From: SZUA-309 sp965230005
GTDB taxonomy: Bacteria > Pseudomonadota > Gammaproteobacteria > Pseudomonadales > Azotimanducaceae
Reading direction: 5' to 3'
DNA length: 64,000 nucleotides
NCBI GenBank assembly: GCA_965230005.1
Contig: OZ245934.1
Span: 4,588,001-4,652,000 of the forward strand
This document shows positions 49,380-57,959 of this stretch, piece after piece. The notes under the pieces were generated by a model. That model ran no database searches and was not told the origin of the DNA. It saw only the letters and a program-made list of their open reading frames with translations. A program made the position numbers and the translations under genes. The stretch's first letter is position 1, and every line of letters begins with the position of its first letter.

Positions 49380-50795
49380 ATCAGTACCAGCAGCATCAGC
49401 GCGGGGGCATCCCCGCGGCTCGGCCAGTTCAGTTGGGCGCTCTTTGAGTGGGCGCGAAATCCCTACTACATCCTCATAGTCATCTACATCTTCGGCCCCT
49501 ACTTCTCCACCGAAGTCATTGGTGATCCGGTCCGGGGCCAGGCGATCTGGGGCTACATCAACGGTTTTGCCGGCGCCGTGACCGCCTGCCTGGCGCCCTT
49601 TCTCGGCGCCATTGCGGACAAGGTCGGGCGTCGCAAGCCCTGGATCGGCGCCTTCGTGCTGATGATGTTTCCCGCGATCCTGCTGCTCTGGTTCGCGGTG
49701 CCCGGGGAGGCGGGCCCGGGCATCCTCACCGTGGCCGTTGCTCTGGCCATAGCGGGGACCGGCTTCGCCTTCTCAGAGGTTTTCCACAACGCCATGCTGC
49801 CCTCGATCGTGCCCTACCCGAAGCTCGGTGCACTCTCGGGCCTGGGTTTGAGCCTCGGCAACGGCGGCGCGCTGATCATTCTCGTGGCCATGCTCTACTG
49901 CTTTGCGCTGCCTGCCTCCGGGCTTCTCGACTGGCCCTTTCTCCCGGATGAGGTGCTCTTCGGTCTCGACACGGCGACCTTCGAGCACGACCGGATCTCC
50001 GCGCCAATCGCAGCGGTCTGGTTGCTGCTCTTCTCGCTGCCGCTGTTTCTCTTCACCCCCGATCAGGGTGCTTCCGGCACCAGCGCCCGGGAAGCCGTTC
50101 GCGCCGGGCTCAGGGATGTCTGGCTGACGCTGCGGCGCCTGCGCCAGTACCGGAACATCGCGCTCTACCTGCTGGCCCGCATGCTCTTCAACGACGGCAA
50201 GGTTGCGATCATGACCTTCGGCATGATCTATGCCTCGGGCATCTTCGGCTGGGGTGGCGCCGAGCGGCTGCTGGTCGGCGTGTTTCTGACTGTGTTTGCC
50301 GTGCTCGGTGGTCTCATCGGCGGCTGGCTCGACGACATTGTCGGCTCACGTCGGGCCATTCTTTTCACGATCGGTGGCAACTCGCTGGCGCTGCTCGTGG
50401 CCGTTTCCATCACACCGGAGACCGTTTTCTTCTTGCCCTTTGCCGGCCTGTCGGACCCGGTCTGGGACTTCGCCTATTTTCAGACCCTGCCGGAAATCGT
50501 CTACGTGCTCACCTCTGTGCTCTTCGCACTCTTCATCACCTCTGCTTACGCCAACAGTAGAACCATGCTCGCCCGCATCGCGCCGGAAGCGGAAATGACC
50601 AAGTTTTTCGGCCTCTACGCGCTCTCCGGGCAGGTTACGACCTTCGTCGCACCGATCATGGTCGCGTTCTTCACTGCCTATTTCGCCAGCCAGCGCATCG
50701 GTTTCGCATCGATACTCATCCTGCTGCTGGCCGGCTTCGTTCTGATGTTCTGGGTCCGGGAAGAACGCTCAGAGCCGGCCGCCGAGAGCGGCTAG
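49380..50795 (+). CDS. MFS transporter (UMF1-like) apparently starting at a non-canonical codon
   Basis: An inner-membrane transporter of about 471 residues. The first in-frame canonical codon is GTG at 49578, but the frame runs open from 49366 and the upstream translation is convincing protein: LGQFSWALFEWARNPYYILI followed by FGPYFSTEVIGDP is the conserved first helix of UMF1-type MFS proteins. No in-frame ATG, GTG, TTG or CTG lies between 49366 and 49578. A strong AGGAG (49368-49372) is 7 bases ahead of an ATC at 49380 (and 4 ahead of ATA at 49377), so an AUC or AUA start is suggested. Substrate unknown. Its 3' end is duplicated after the Fic gene. Confidence 0.75.
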   Translation: MSTSSISAGASPRLGQFSWALFEWARNPYYILIVIYIFGPYFSTEVIGDPVRGQAIWGYINGFAGAVTACLAPFLGAIADKVGRRKPWIGAFVLMMFPAILLLWFAVPGEAGPGILTVAVALAIAGTGFAFSEVFHNAMLPSIVPYPKLGALSGLGLSLGNGGALIILVAMLYCFALPASGLLDWPFLPDEVLFGLDTATFEHDRISAPIAAVWLLLFSLPLFLFTPDQGASGTSAREAVRAGLRDVWLTLRRLRQYRNIALYLLARMLFNDGKVAIMTFGMIYASGIFGWGGAERLLVGVFLTVFAVLGGLIGGWLDDIVGSRRAILFTIGGNSLALLVAVSITPETVFFLPFAGLSDPVWDFAYFQTLPEIVYVLTSVLFALFITSAYANSRTMLARIAPEAEMTKFFGLYALSGQVTTFVAPIMVAFFTAYFASQRIGFASILILLLAGFVLMFWVREERSEPAAESG

Positions 50796-50809
50796 TCCGT
50801 CGGCATCGC
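50758..50809 (+). repeat. Direct repeat, left copy (3' end of the MFS gene)
   Basis: A 52-bp sequence covering the last 12 codons, the TAG stop and the next 14 bases of the MFS gene. It recurs with three mismatches at 52219-52270 in the same orientation. It contains a hairpin GCCGC-CGAGA-GCGGC (50778-50792). The two copies bracket the Fic gene exactly. Confidence 0.9.
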
Positions 50810-50970
50810 CCTTAGGCTCGATGAACCAGCCAAAGACTGGTGCCGCGAGTAAGGCAGCACGGGCGCTGACGGAGTGTCAGGAACACCTACCTGACTGCCT
50901 CGCACCAATCCGGACGATCATTGGAATTCCCAGAATAGGTATGACTCTAGCCAATCTGGGCACGTCGCCG

Positions 50971-51054
50971 ATGGTAAAGGCGACTTTGCCCATTGCTTAG
51001 ATAAGTAAATTAATCTTTACTTAAGCCTGCGCATGGTAAAGAATTGCTTACCAT
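50971..51054 (+). promoter_or_regulatory. Cluster of inverted repeats upstream of and over the fic start
   Basis: Three inverted repeats precede the Fic gene: ATGGTAAAG with CTTTGCCCAT (imperfect, 50971-50993), TAAGTAAA with TTTACTTA (51002-51023, 6-base spacer), and ATGGTAA with TTACCAT (51033-51054, 8-base spacer, covering the start codon). ATGGTAAAG occurs in two of them. This arrangement looks like an operator array, possibly bound by the C-terminal wHTH-like part of the Fic protein. Confidence 0.6.
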
Positions 51055-52204
51055 GACTGCGCAGCCTACAGGCCAATACGTCACCGCTTCCGTCGCCGGC
51101 GAATCCTTCGAAGCCTTCGTGCCCGAGGCGCTGCCGCCAAGGCTTGCCGCGAAGGAGTTGGCGACCCTCGATGAGCCTCTAAGAAAGGCGGACGCAGCCC
51201 TTGCGCGGCTGGACCTCGCCGGTGAGATGATCCCGTCCCTGGATTGGTTCATCTACGCCTTCGTCCGCAAAGAAGCCCTACTGTCGTCCGAAATCGAGGG
51301 CACGCAGGCAACGTTGGTGGACGTGCTCGCCTGGGAGCAGACCGACCAGGCCGGGGATTCCCGAATCGAGGACATCGAAGAAGTCACGAACTACGTCGCT
51401 GCCATCAACCATGCCTTCGAGCAGATCCATTCGCCGAAGGGAGCGCCGATCTCCGTCCGGCTCTTCAACGACTGCCACCGCATCCTGATGCAGGGCGTGC
51501 GTGGCGCCAACAAGCAACCCGGCGAGCTGCGCCGCTCCCAGAACTGGGTCGGCGGCAGTCGGCCGGGCAATGCCGTATTCGTTCCGCCGCCACCGGAGTG
51601 GGTCGCCGATCTCTTAGCCGACCTGGAGCGTTATATCCATGCCAAGGACAACCTGGCGCCGTTGCTGCGCGTCGGCCTCGTCCACGTCCAGTTCGAGACC
51701 ATCCACCCGTATCTGGACGGCAACGGGCGGTTGGGCCGCATGCTGATTGCTCTCCTGCTCGACCACTGGGGCGTGCTGAAGAGCCCGCTGCTGTACCTGA
51801 GTCTGTACCTGAAGCAGAACCAGGCCGCCTACTATCGCTGGCTATCCGCCGTACGCACGGAAGGCGACTGGATCGGCTGGCTGCAGTTTTTCCTGGACGG
51901 CGTATCCGAGATTGCAGACGACGCAACGCTAACGGCGCGCAGCCTGTACGCTCGAGTAAGCGAAGACCGCCAGATCTTGCTCGCAACGCCCGGAGCCACG
52001 GTCACCGCCATCCAGTGCTTCGAGCTGTTGCCGGAGCACCCGGTCATCACAATGCCGCTCATGACGCGGCTGCTCTCGATCACCAAACCCACCGCCGGCA
52101 AGGCGATTGACGTGCTGATGAAGGCTGGCATCCTCGCCGAAGTGGGGACGCGCAAGCGCGACCGGCTGTACCAATACGATCGCTACCTCCGGCTTCTGGA
52201 CTGA
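51053..52204 (+). CDS. Fic-family protein (AMP-transferase type)
   Basis: A 383-residue Fic protein. The active-site loop HPYLDGNGRLGR (about 218-229) is complete. The inhibitory helix motif SSEIEG lies near residues 78-83, so it is an N-terminally autoinhibited (class II) Fic. The C-terminal 90 residues (MTRLLSITKPTAGKAIDVLMKAGILAEVGTRKRDR, in part) look like a winged helix. Such proteins transfer AMP to target hydroxyls. It begins at the ATG at 51053, within an inverted repeat, which fits autoregulation. It is flanked by 52-bp direct repeats and breaks the colinearity of the neighbouring genes, so it appears to be inserted. Confidence 0.92.
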   Translation: MTAQPTGQYVTASVAGESFEAFVPEALPPRLAAKELATLDEPLRKADAALARLDLAGEMIPSLDWFIYAFVRKEALLSSEIEGTQATLVDVLAWEQTDQAGDSRIEDIEEVTNYVAAINHAFEQIHSPKGAPISVRLFNDCHRILMQGVRGANKQPGELRRSQNWVGGSRPGNAVFVPPPPEWVADLLADLERYIHAKDNLAPLLRVGLVHVQFETIHPYLDGNGRLGRMLIALLLDHWGVLKSPLLYLSLYLKQNQAAYYRWLSAVRTEGDWIGWLQFFLDGVSEIADDATLTARSLYARVSEDRQILLATPGATVTAIQCFELLPEHPVITMPLMTRLLSITKPTAGKAIDVLMKAGILAEVGTRKRDRLYQYDRYLRLLD

Positions 52205-52218
52205 CGGCAGCGAACCAC

Positions 52219-52270
52219 GGGAAGAACGCTCGGAGTCGGCCGCCGAGAGCGGCTAGGCCGTCGGCATCGC
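52219..52270 (+). repeat. Direct repeat, right copy (after the fic gene)
   Basis: Second copy of the 52-bp repeat found at the 3' end of the MFS gene (50758-50809). 49 of 52 positions agree, and the copy still encodes the MFS C-terminus up to TAG with one Pro-to-Ser change. It starts 15 bases after the fic stop. It marks the right end of the inserted segment. Confidence 0.9.
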
Positions 52271-52296
52271 TGTCGCATGCGCACGCTGTGCGTCGC

Positions 52297-52764
52297 TCAA
52301 CCCGGTGCGGTCGTCTCCACGACCCCGCTACTGTCGTGCCGAAGATTCATCTCATAAATACGCCAGCCGGCTTCCGTGCGGCGCACCCGATCGATGTAGG
52401 TGCCGAGAAAAACGTAGGCGCGCCCGTCCGGAAACATGTGCCAGGCGTTCACGTAGCTCTCCATTCTGGCCTCGTCGCCGTCGAGCATAACGAGCTGGGT
52501 GCCGATGAGATGCTGGGTACCCGTGTAGATGTCTAGGGCTCTCTGCACCACCTTGGCCCAGCCGTCCGGGCTTTCGGCCGTCAGCGGATCAGGACCCGTG
52601 TTGCTGGTGCGGATCGAAACGTCCGGGGTAAAGATGCGGCGGTAGATGTCGCGGCCTTCCGCAATCGATTCATCGGTGCCTAGCCCGATCAGGTCGGTGG
52701 CTCTGGCGTAGAGTCGCTGGAGCTGCTCGATTTCCAATCGATCCGCAATGGCGTTCTCGGACAT
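52297..52764 (-). CDS. SnoaL-like domain protein
   Basis: A 155-residue protein of the NTF2-like (SnoaL_4) fold: RLEIEQLQRLYARATDLIGLGTDESIAEG at the N-terminus, then IFTPDVSIRTSN and the C-terminal YVFLGTYIDRVRRTEAGWRIYEMNL. These domains act as small-molecule isomerases, cyclases or dehydratases, or as non-catalytic binders. No obvious catalytic Asp/His pair can be assigned. Followed 43 bp later on the same strand by a spermidine synthase-like methyltransferase. Confidence 0.8.
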   Translation of the reverse strand: MSENAIADRLEIEQLQRLYARATDLIGLGTDESIAEGRDIYRRIFTPDVSIRTSNTGPDPLTAESPDGWAKVVQRALDIYTGTQHLIGTQLVMLDGDEARMESYVNAWHMFPDGRAYVFLGTYIDRVRRTEAGWRIYEMNLRHDSSGVVETTAPG

Positions 52765-52807
52765 GCGCTTTCTCCCCTGTCAGGCGTCCGCAAGCATCCA
52801 GCTTGCC

Positions 52808-53485
52808 CTAGCGACGCCGCGCGAGCCAGATCACGTGCCGAGATCCTTTGCCGCGGTGAGCGCGCACGCGCCGCTCATCCACCTCGAATCCGGCCGCTCT
52901 GAGCCGCCGGGTGAAGGGGCGCGATGGGGCGGCAGACCAGACTGCGAGGGTTCCACCCGGCTTCAGGGCAGCGTGCGCGGCCGCAAGGCCGGTCACGTTG
53001 TAGAGGCGATCGTTGTCTCTTTGGGTGAGACCTTCCGGCCCGTTGTCTACGTCCAGCACGATGGCATCCCAGTACTGGCTGCGCGGCTCGATCAGCATGG
53101 CAACGTCCGCGACTTCTATGGCGACCCGCTTGTCTCTCAGCGGATTGCCCGCACATTGGCCGAGCTGCTGCCGGTTCCAATCCACCACGCCAGGCACCAG
53201 TTCCGCCACGGTAACCTGAGCGTCGTCACTTAAGCCCGCCAGTGCAGCGGCTAGCGTGAACCCCATCCCCAGACCGCCGATGAGCACGCGTGCGCTTGTG
53301 ATCCCAGCGACTCGTTCGGCGACGAACTGTCCCAGGGCATCTTCCGACCCGTGCGTTCGGCTGTTCATCAGATCGCCCTGGCCGCCGGCGATTCTGATGG
53401 CGAACTCATCCGCCCGCCCGAACAAGCGTAGCTCGCCGTCGCCGTTCGGCAGAGGAGTGCTGTCAATCAGCTCCCATCGACTCAT
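52808..53485 (-). CDS. Spermidine-synthase-like SAM-dependent methyltransferase
   Basis: A 225-residue Rossmann methyltransferase-like protein. VLIGGLGMGFTLAAAL is the nucleotide-binding motif I, VTVAELVPGVVDWN motif II and YWDAIVLDVDNGPEGL the acidic loop, all as in the polyamine-aminopropyltransferase-like (SpeE) family. The tail VRAHRGKGSRHVIWLARR is typical of a small clade without a clear assigned substrate. The N-terminal tetramerisation domain of classical spermidine synthases is absent or very short. Divergent from the DUF1415 gene. Confidence 0.82.
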   Translation of the reverse strand: MSRWELIDSTPLPNGDGELRLFGRADEFAIRIAGGQGDLMNSRTHGSEDALGQFVAERVAGITSARVLIGGLGMGFTLAAALAGLSDDAQVTVAELVPGVVDWNRQQLGQCAGNPLRDKRVAIEVADVAMLIEPRSQYWDAIVLDVDNGPEGLTQRDNDRLYNVTGLAAAHAALKPGGTLAVWSAAPSRPFTRRLRAAGFEVDERRVRAHRGKGSRHVIWLARRR

Positions 53486-53570
53486 GAAATCTGTCTCCGC
53501 TCATAGGGGGCGGCCGCTTTGTGGATAGTGAATCGGCTAGTATGAACGATCTCCGCCACTGGGATCCCGC

Positions 53571-54125
53571 GTGAACGACCGCGAAACCATCGAATCCGTT
53601 GAAGCCTGGGTTCGAACGATGGTGGTCGGCGAACATCTCTGTCCCTTTGCCGACCGTGTGCTTAAGGACGGCCGGGTTCGGTTCACGGTCACTCATGCGA
53701 CGAGCGAAGAAGCGCTGCTCGAGGCGCTGGCGGAGGAGCTCACGCGACTGAATCGTGATGCCGGGATAGAAACCACTCTGCTCATTCATCCCTACGTCCT
53801 GGTTGACTTCTTCGACTACAACCAGTTCCTCGACCGGGCAGACCTGCTGCTCCGGGAGCTCGACTGCGAAGGTGTCTTTCAGATCGCAAGCTTTCATCCC
53901 GACTATCAGTTCGCCGATACCGCGCCGGATGCCCCCGAGAACTACTCGAACCGTTCAACTTATCCGCTGTTGCACATCTTGCGGGAGGAGAGCGTAGAGC
54001 TCGCCATCGCGGGATACGGTGACATCGAAGCCGTGCCGAGCCGGAATATTGCTCACCTGGAGAGCCTGGGTGTTGAAGCACTCAAGCGCATCTGGGAGGC
54101 GAGCAGGAAGCCGCGGGAGAGGTAA
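53571..54125 (+). CDS. DUF1415 family protein
   Basis: A 184-residue protein starting with GTG. VEAWVRTMVVGEHLCPFADRVLKDGRVR (in part) is the conserved opening of DUF1415; FHPDYQFADTAPDAPENYSNRSTYPLLHILREESVE (in part) is the second conserved block, and YGDIEAVPSRNIAHL follows. The family is widespread in gammaproteobacteria and has no assigned function known to me. Monocistronic, convergent with the following membrane protein gene. Confidence 0.9.
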   Translation: MNDRETIESVEAWVRTMVVGEHLCPFADRVLKDGRVRFTVTHATSEEALLEALAEELTRLNRDAGIETTLLIHPYVLVDFFDYNQFLDRADLLLRELDCEGVFQIASFHPDYQFADTAPDAPENYSNRSTYPLLHILREESVELAIAGYGDIEAVPSRNIAHLESLGVEALKRIWEASRKPRER

Positions 54126-54154
54126 AGGGCGAGCCCGGTTCGGTATTTTCCGCC

Positions 54155-54739
54155 TCAAGAGAGGAACCTTGCGTTCAGTTCTCCAAGATCAGCCGCCATG
54201 AAGAAGGCAATCTGGACCAGGCCAAGCGGCCAGCAGAGCGTATGGAACCAGATACGGGTGGTCACGGCGAGGGTCAGGTTGATGCCCGCACCGACTCCGA
54301 AAATCAACCAGACTTCAAGCGTCACGTTGTCGAACCCGGCGATCACGCCGTCCGCAATCACAGAGAGCAGTCCCCCGATGGCGATCGGCACAAAGATGGC
54401 CGCCCGGCGGGACAAGTAGTACTCGCGACAGTTGAGTACCTTATCGGTCGGCGCGTCAGGCGAGATTGCGAAGGAGGCGACAACCAGGAAGAACGACGGG
54501 ATGATCAGGAAGTACACCTGGAGCACACTCGATAGTTCAAGTGGGCTGTACGCCCACATCCCCACCCAGTACTGCACCGTCGTGAGGACGAGGTTGGTGC
54601 TGTGGCCCGCATGAAGCCAGTCGTAGCGGACGAGCGACTGGTCGCTGCGCAGTAACTTGCCCCAGGAACCCAGAATCTCTGCAAGGCCGACGGCAATCAC
54701 AACCGCCGCCACCATCATGAGGAACTCAAACTGCGTCAT
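54155..54739 (-). CDS. Multi-helix membrane protein, paralogue A
   Basis: A 194-residue protein with about six hydrophobic helices, beginning MTQFEFLMMVAAVVIAVGLAEILGSWGKLL. The start and overall pattern match the protein at 55334-55888 (MTHFEYLAIGSSVLFALSLGRTL), so the two are paralogues. No charged motif suggests a transporter or enzyme. The two paralogues flank a SnoaL-like gene on the same strand. Function unknown. Confidence 0.7.
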   Translation of the reverse strand: MTQFEFLMMVAAVVIAVGLAEILGSWGKLLRSDQSLVRYDWLHAGHSTNLVLTTVQYWVGMWAYSPLELSSVLQVYFLIIPSFFLVVASFAISPDAPTDKVLNCREYYLSRRAAIFVPIAIGGLLSVIADGVIAGFDNVTLEVWLIFGVGAGINLTLAVTTRIWFHTLCWPLGLVQIAFFMAADLGELNARFLS

Positions 54740-54776
54740 GTGGCCGATTCTTTACCAGTGAAACGCGATTACATAA

Positions 54777-55259
54777 TCAGAGAATGCGCCCGGACTCATC
54801 CCTACTCTCGGCGAAGGACTTTGCCACGTACCCTGCCGGGTCGGGTATCCGCTTCAGTTGCTGCAAAGCGAGGAGCGCGTCTGTGAGGCCCACCTGTCGA
54901 CACACCTTGCCATCGCGAATGGTCAGGAACAGGAACTCATCGTATTTCACCGGCAGGTTCGTCGCTGGAATCGAACCCCAGTCAGCAACCTGGATGCCCG
55001 TGATCGTAAAGCGAAGGGCGACACTTTGTTCGTCCGCCACCACCTGGTGAACGGTCTCCTTGAAGTCCTGAAAAGTGGTATGCGATGCGCACACCATCTT
55101 TTCGATCTCGTCCCGCCCCTCTCGGATCACCCGGGGTGAATAGTCGGCAACAAAGTCTTCTGTAAAGCACTCCGGGATGAGCTCGAGCTTCTGTTCATTC
55201 CAGATTTCCTGGTTGATCCGGAGTGCCAGGCGCCGGTTGTAGTCAATTACGTCTTGCAT
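54777..55259 (-). CDS. SnoaL-like ester-cyclase-family protein
   Basis: A 160-residue NTF2-fold protein of the SnoaL/ester cyclase group: INQEIWNEQKLELIPECFTEDFVADYSP at the N-terminus, DEIEKMVCASHTTFQDFKETVHQVVADEQSVALRFT (in part), and the end FLFLTIRDGKVCRQVGLTDALLALQQL. The ATG at 55259 (MQDVIDYN) is used; five codons earlier there is an alternative. It is located between two paralogous membrane-protein genes and may be expressed with them. Confidence 0.78.
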   Translation of the reverse strand: MQDVIDYNRRLALRINQEIWNEQKLELIPECFTEDFVADYSPRVIREGRDEIEKMVCASHTTFQDFKETVHQVVADEQSVALRFTITGIQVADWGSIPATNLPVKYDEFLFLTIRDGKVCRQVGLTDALLALQQLKRIPDPAGYVAKSFAESRDESGRIL

Positions 55260-55333
55260 AGGAGCTTCTCCCATTCATCGCTTGATCGGACCGAAGTCGA
55301 CATCGCGGTAATGAACCATATCCGCGCCTAAAA

Positions 55334-55888
55334 CTACTGGACGCTCTCCAGGGTGGGACCCACGAACACTCTAACCGTGATGAAGACTGTCAAGGATAGC
55401 CCCACCAGCCAGTGGACGATGCGGTTTGTGGTCATCGCTCCTATGAGCGTGACCACGATAAAAGGTGCGGAGAACAGTATTTCGGGCCAGCTGAAACTTG
55501 CTTCGAGATACATCAGCCGAGAGATACCGGCAACAAATGTGAACGCATACAGCGCAGAGAAGCTCCTGCAGACTGTCTCGTAGTAGCTCCGCCAGGAAAG
55601 TACTGCCTCTGGTTCATTCGGAACCAGTACAAGAGACAGCAGGTAATAGACGAGAGGCGTGGCCACCAACAGCACATAGCCGAAGAAGTCCCACTGCGGC
55701 ACGCTGTTGTTCTCCCAGAGAACCCACCACATGCCTAACAGCCAGTAACAGAAAACGACGTAGATAAAGCTGAATAGAGGATCGAAAGCCGGCCGTCGAA
55801 AGAGATAAAGTGCTGCTGTCAACGTTCGTCCCAATGACAGGGCAAAGAGCACGGAGGAACCAATCGCGAGGTACTCAAAGTGTGTCAC
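55334..55888 (-). CDS. Multi-helix membrane protein, paralogue B
   Basis: A 184-residue protein of about six hydrophobic helices, similar in length, start (MTHFEYLAIGSSVLFA) and helix pattern to the protein at 54155-54739, including a CRxYY or WRSYYETVCR segment after the fourth helix. Function unknown. It sits upstream of the SnoaL-like gene and downstream of an acyl-CoA synthetase on the same strand. Confidence 0.7.
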   Translation of the reverse strand: MTHFEYLAIGSSVLFALSLGRTLTAALYLFRRPAFDPLFSFIYVVFCYWLLGMWWVLWENNSVPQWDFFGYVLLVATPLVYYLLSLVLVPNEPEAVLSWRSYYETVCRSFSALYAFTFVAGISRLMYLEASFSWPEILFSAPFIVVTLIGAMTTNRIVHWLVGLSLTVFITVRVFVGPTLESVQ

Positions 55889-55945
55889 TGGATACCCTGG
55901 TGACTAAGCATCGGTGGGTGCGGCGGCAGTGTGGCCCATGCTGAA

Positions 55946-57517
55946 TCAGCTCACTCGACGATCAACACCTTCCCAGTAGGGTTCCCGAAGATCCTTCTTC
56001 AGCACTTTGCCGCTGGCGTTTCTCGGCAGCTCCTCGATGAAATCGAATAGTCGCGGCACCTTGTATCCAGCCAGGCGCTCGCGACAGAACTCCACCAGTT
56101 CCTCTGCCGTCAACGCTTTGCCCGCTTTCGTGACCACAACGCCGAGGATGGCCTCACCCCACTTCTCAGAAGGCACGCCGATCACGGCTGCATCGGCGAT
56201 GTCCGGGTGTTCGAACAACGCGTTTTCGACTTCGCGCGGATAAACGTTTTCCCCACCGGAGACGATCATGTCTTTGATGCGGTCCTGAATGTAGATGTAG
56301 CCTTCGTCATCCATCGTTGCCGCATCGCCGGTATGCATCCAGCCGTCTTTCAGGGATTTTGCGGTCGCCTCATCGAGATGCCAGTAACCGGTCATCAGCT
56401 GTGGACCCTTTACCGCGACTTCTCCTATTGCGCCGTTCGGTACCGGGTTGTCGTTTTCATCCACAATCTTGATCTCTGTGCCCAGAACCCCTTTACCGGC
56501 GGAGAGCAGTAGTTGAGGTTCTCCGTTCAGCGCTCGGCGATGGTCGTCGGGCGTGAGGCAGGTGGCGGCAGCAGAAGTTTCTGTCATACCGAAGATCTGC
56601 ACGAAATCGCAGGCGAAAACCTCCATGGCAGAACGCAGCGTTTCCTCGGCGATCGGAGAGGCCCCGTAGAGCATGCGCCGCAGCAAGGGGAACTGCCTTT
56701 CCTTGATGTCCGGCACCATAACCAGACAGGCCTGCACCATTGCTGGTACGAGACCGGCGATGGTGATTTCGTCATCGATGAGGCTGTCGACAAAGTCGCC
56801 CGGGATGAAGTCCTTATGGATCACGAGCGTCGAGCCCACAGTGACATTGGCCATCGATATCACACCAGCGCCGGCGTGATACAGAGGGGCAACGATGATG
56901 GCGCGCTCCTCGCACTGTCGAAGGTCCATCATCCGCGCCAGCATGGCGCAGTTCGTGTCGATCGCCCTGTGCGAAATCATTGCGCCCTTTGGCAGCCCGG
57001 TAGTCCCACTCGTGTACATCTGATAGAGCTGATCAGACTCTTCAATAGGCAGGTGCAGATTGCTGTCGTCCTGGCCGGCGATCCAGGATTCGTGTTCCTG
57101 CCAGCCTTCCGCCTCCGAGTTGATGCTGACGAACCCGGTGACCCGCTCCAGTTCATTGTGGATCGATTGGATACCTTCTACGTACTCGGCGTCAGCAACC
57201 AGCAGCTTGGTTTCCGCATCGTTGATGATGTAGAGCCATTCTCTCGGTGCGAGGCGATAGTTGAGTGGAACAGGCACCACGCCTGCCTTTGCGGCCGCAA
57301 AGTACATGAGGACGTAGTCGGTGCTGTTTTTTGATAAGTACGCTAATCGGTCGCCGCTGTTCAATCCGGAGCCCAGCATGGCTCGCGCCATCTGGTTGGC
57401 CCGCGCGTTAGCCGCCGCGTAACTGATCGTTTGCTTGCCATCGGGCAGGTTGTATTCGGCGAACGTTCTGTTCGGCGTTTCGCGGGCGTAGTACTCCAGA
57501 TAGTCGTGAAGGCGCAT
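55946..57517 (-). CDS. Acyl-CoA synthetase (AMP-forming)
   Basis: A 523-residue ANL-superfamily ligase that activates a carboxylic acid with ATP and CoA. The AMP-binding loop is YTSGTTGLPKGA (residues 168-179), IFGMTETSAAA the adenine/aromatic motif, the DGWMHTGDAATMDDEGYIYIQDRIKDMIVSGGENV (in part) the hinge, and NASGKVLKKDLRE the C-terminal catalytic lysine. It resembles long-chain or aromatic fatty-acid CoA ligases; chain length cannot be predicted. Start ATG at 57517. The neighbourhood (P450, flavin monooxygenase, acyl-CoA dehydrogenase elsewhere in the window) fits lipid or terpenoid degradation. Confidence 0.92.
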   Translation of the reverse strand: MRLHDYLEYYARETPNRTFAEYNLPDGKQTISYAAANARANQMARAMLGSGLNSGDRLAYLSKNSTDYVLMYFAAAKAGVVPVPLNYRLAPREWLYIINDAETKLLVADAEYVEGIQSIHNELERVTGFVSINSEAEGWQEHESWIAGQDDSNLHLPIEESDQLYQMYTSGTTGLPKGAMISHRAIDTNCAMLARMMDLRQCEERAIIVAPLYHAGAGVISMANVTVGSTLVIHKDFIPGDFVDSLIDDEITIAGLVPAMVQACLVMVPDIKERQFPLLRRMLYGASPIAEETLRSAMEVFACDFVQIFGMTETSAAATCLTPDDHRRALNGEPQLLLSAGKGVLGTEIKIVDENDNPVPNGAIGEVAVKGPQLMTGYWHLDEATAKSLKDGWMHTGDAATMDDEGYIYIQDRIKDMIVSGGENVYPREVENALFEHPDIADAAVIGVPSEKWGEAILGVVVTKAGKALTAEELVEFCRERLAGYKVPRLFDFIEELPRNASGKVLKKDLREPYWEGVDRRVS

Positions 57518-57665
57518 GCTCTCTCCCCCTGTTGAGTGCTCTGTTCACGTTCCACTGCATTCCCGCAGAAATGCGAGTGGTTTGCAATCAGGCTTCTTAT
57601 AGTCTCGGTCTAAGCCAAAAGAAGAAGGGGAGAAAATGTAAGACTCAGAATTCGCGAACCGCCGC

Positions 57666-57959
57666 TCAGGAAGCGACTTCCTCAAGGATGTCCGGATGAG
57701 TTTGCGCGATTTTCAAGAGTGTCTTGGCTGCGCCGCGCGGAGAGCGTCTCCCTTGTTCCCAGTCTTGAACTGCATCAATAGAAACATTAAGTAGTTCTGC
57801 GAACTGTCGTTGGGTCAGGTTTGCAGATTTCCTGGCAGAAATCGCCAGGAGTTGCTCTTCAGTGTAAACCCGACCCTTCTTACCTTTCTTCATTTGCTGG
57901 ACTGCTTTGAGCAGTTCGGCACCTTCGTCACTCATTTTGGATTTGCTAGCCACGCTCAA
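57666..57959 (-). CDS. HTH (XRE-type) antitoxin
   Basis: A 97-residue protein with a lambda-repressor-like HTH: NLTQRQFAELLNVSIDAVQDWEQGRRSPRGAAKTLL. The N-terminal half is the shorter helical part typical of HigA/NadS-type antitoxins paired with RelE-like toxins. It overlaps the downstream end of the adjacent toxin frame (57946-57959), giving the toxin-before-antitoxin order of higBA modules. The promoter of the pair would have been upstream of the toxin, which is now truncated against the uup gene. Confidence 0.85.
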   Translation of the reverse strand: MSVASKSKMSDEGAELLKAVQQMKKGKKGRVYTEEQLLAISARKSANLTQRQFAELLNVSIDAVQDWEQGRRSPRGAAKTLLKIAQTHPDILEEVAS

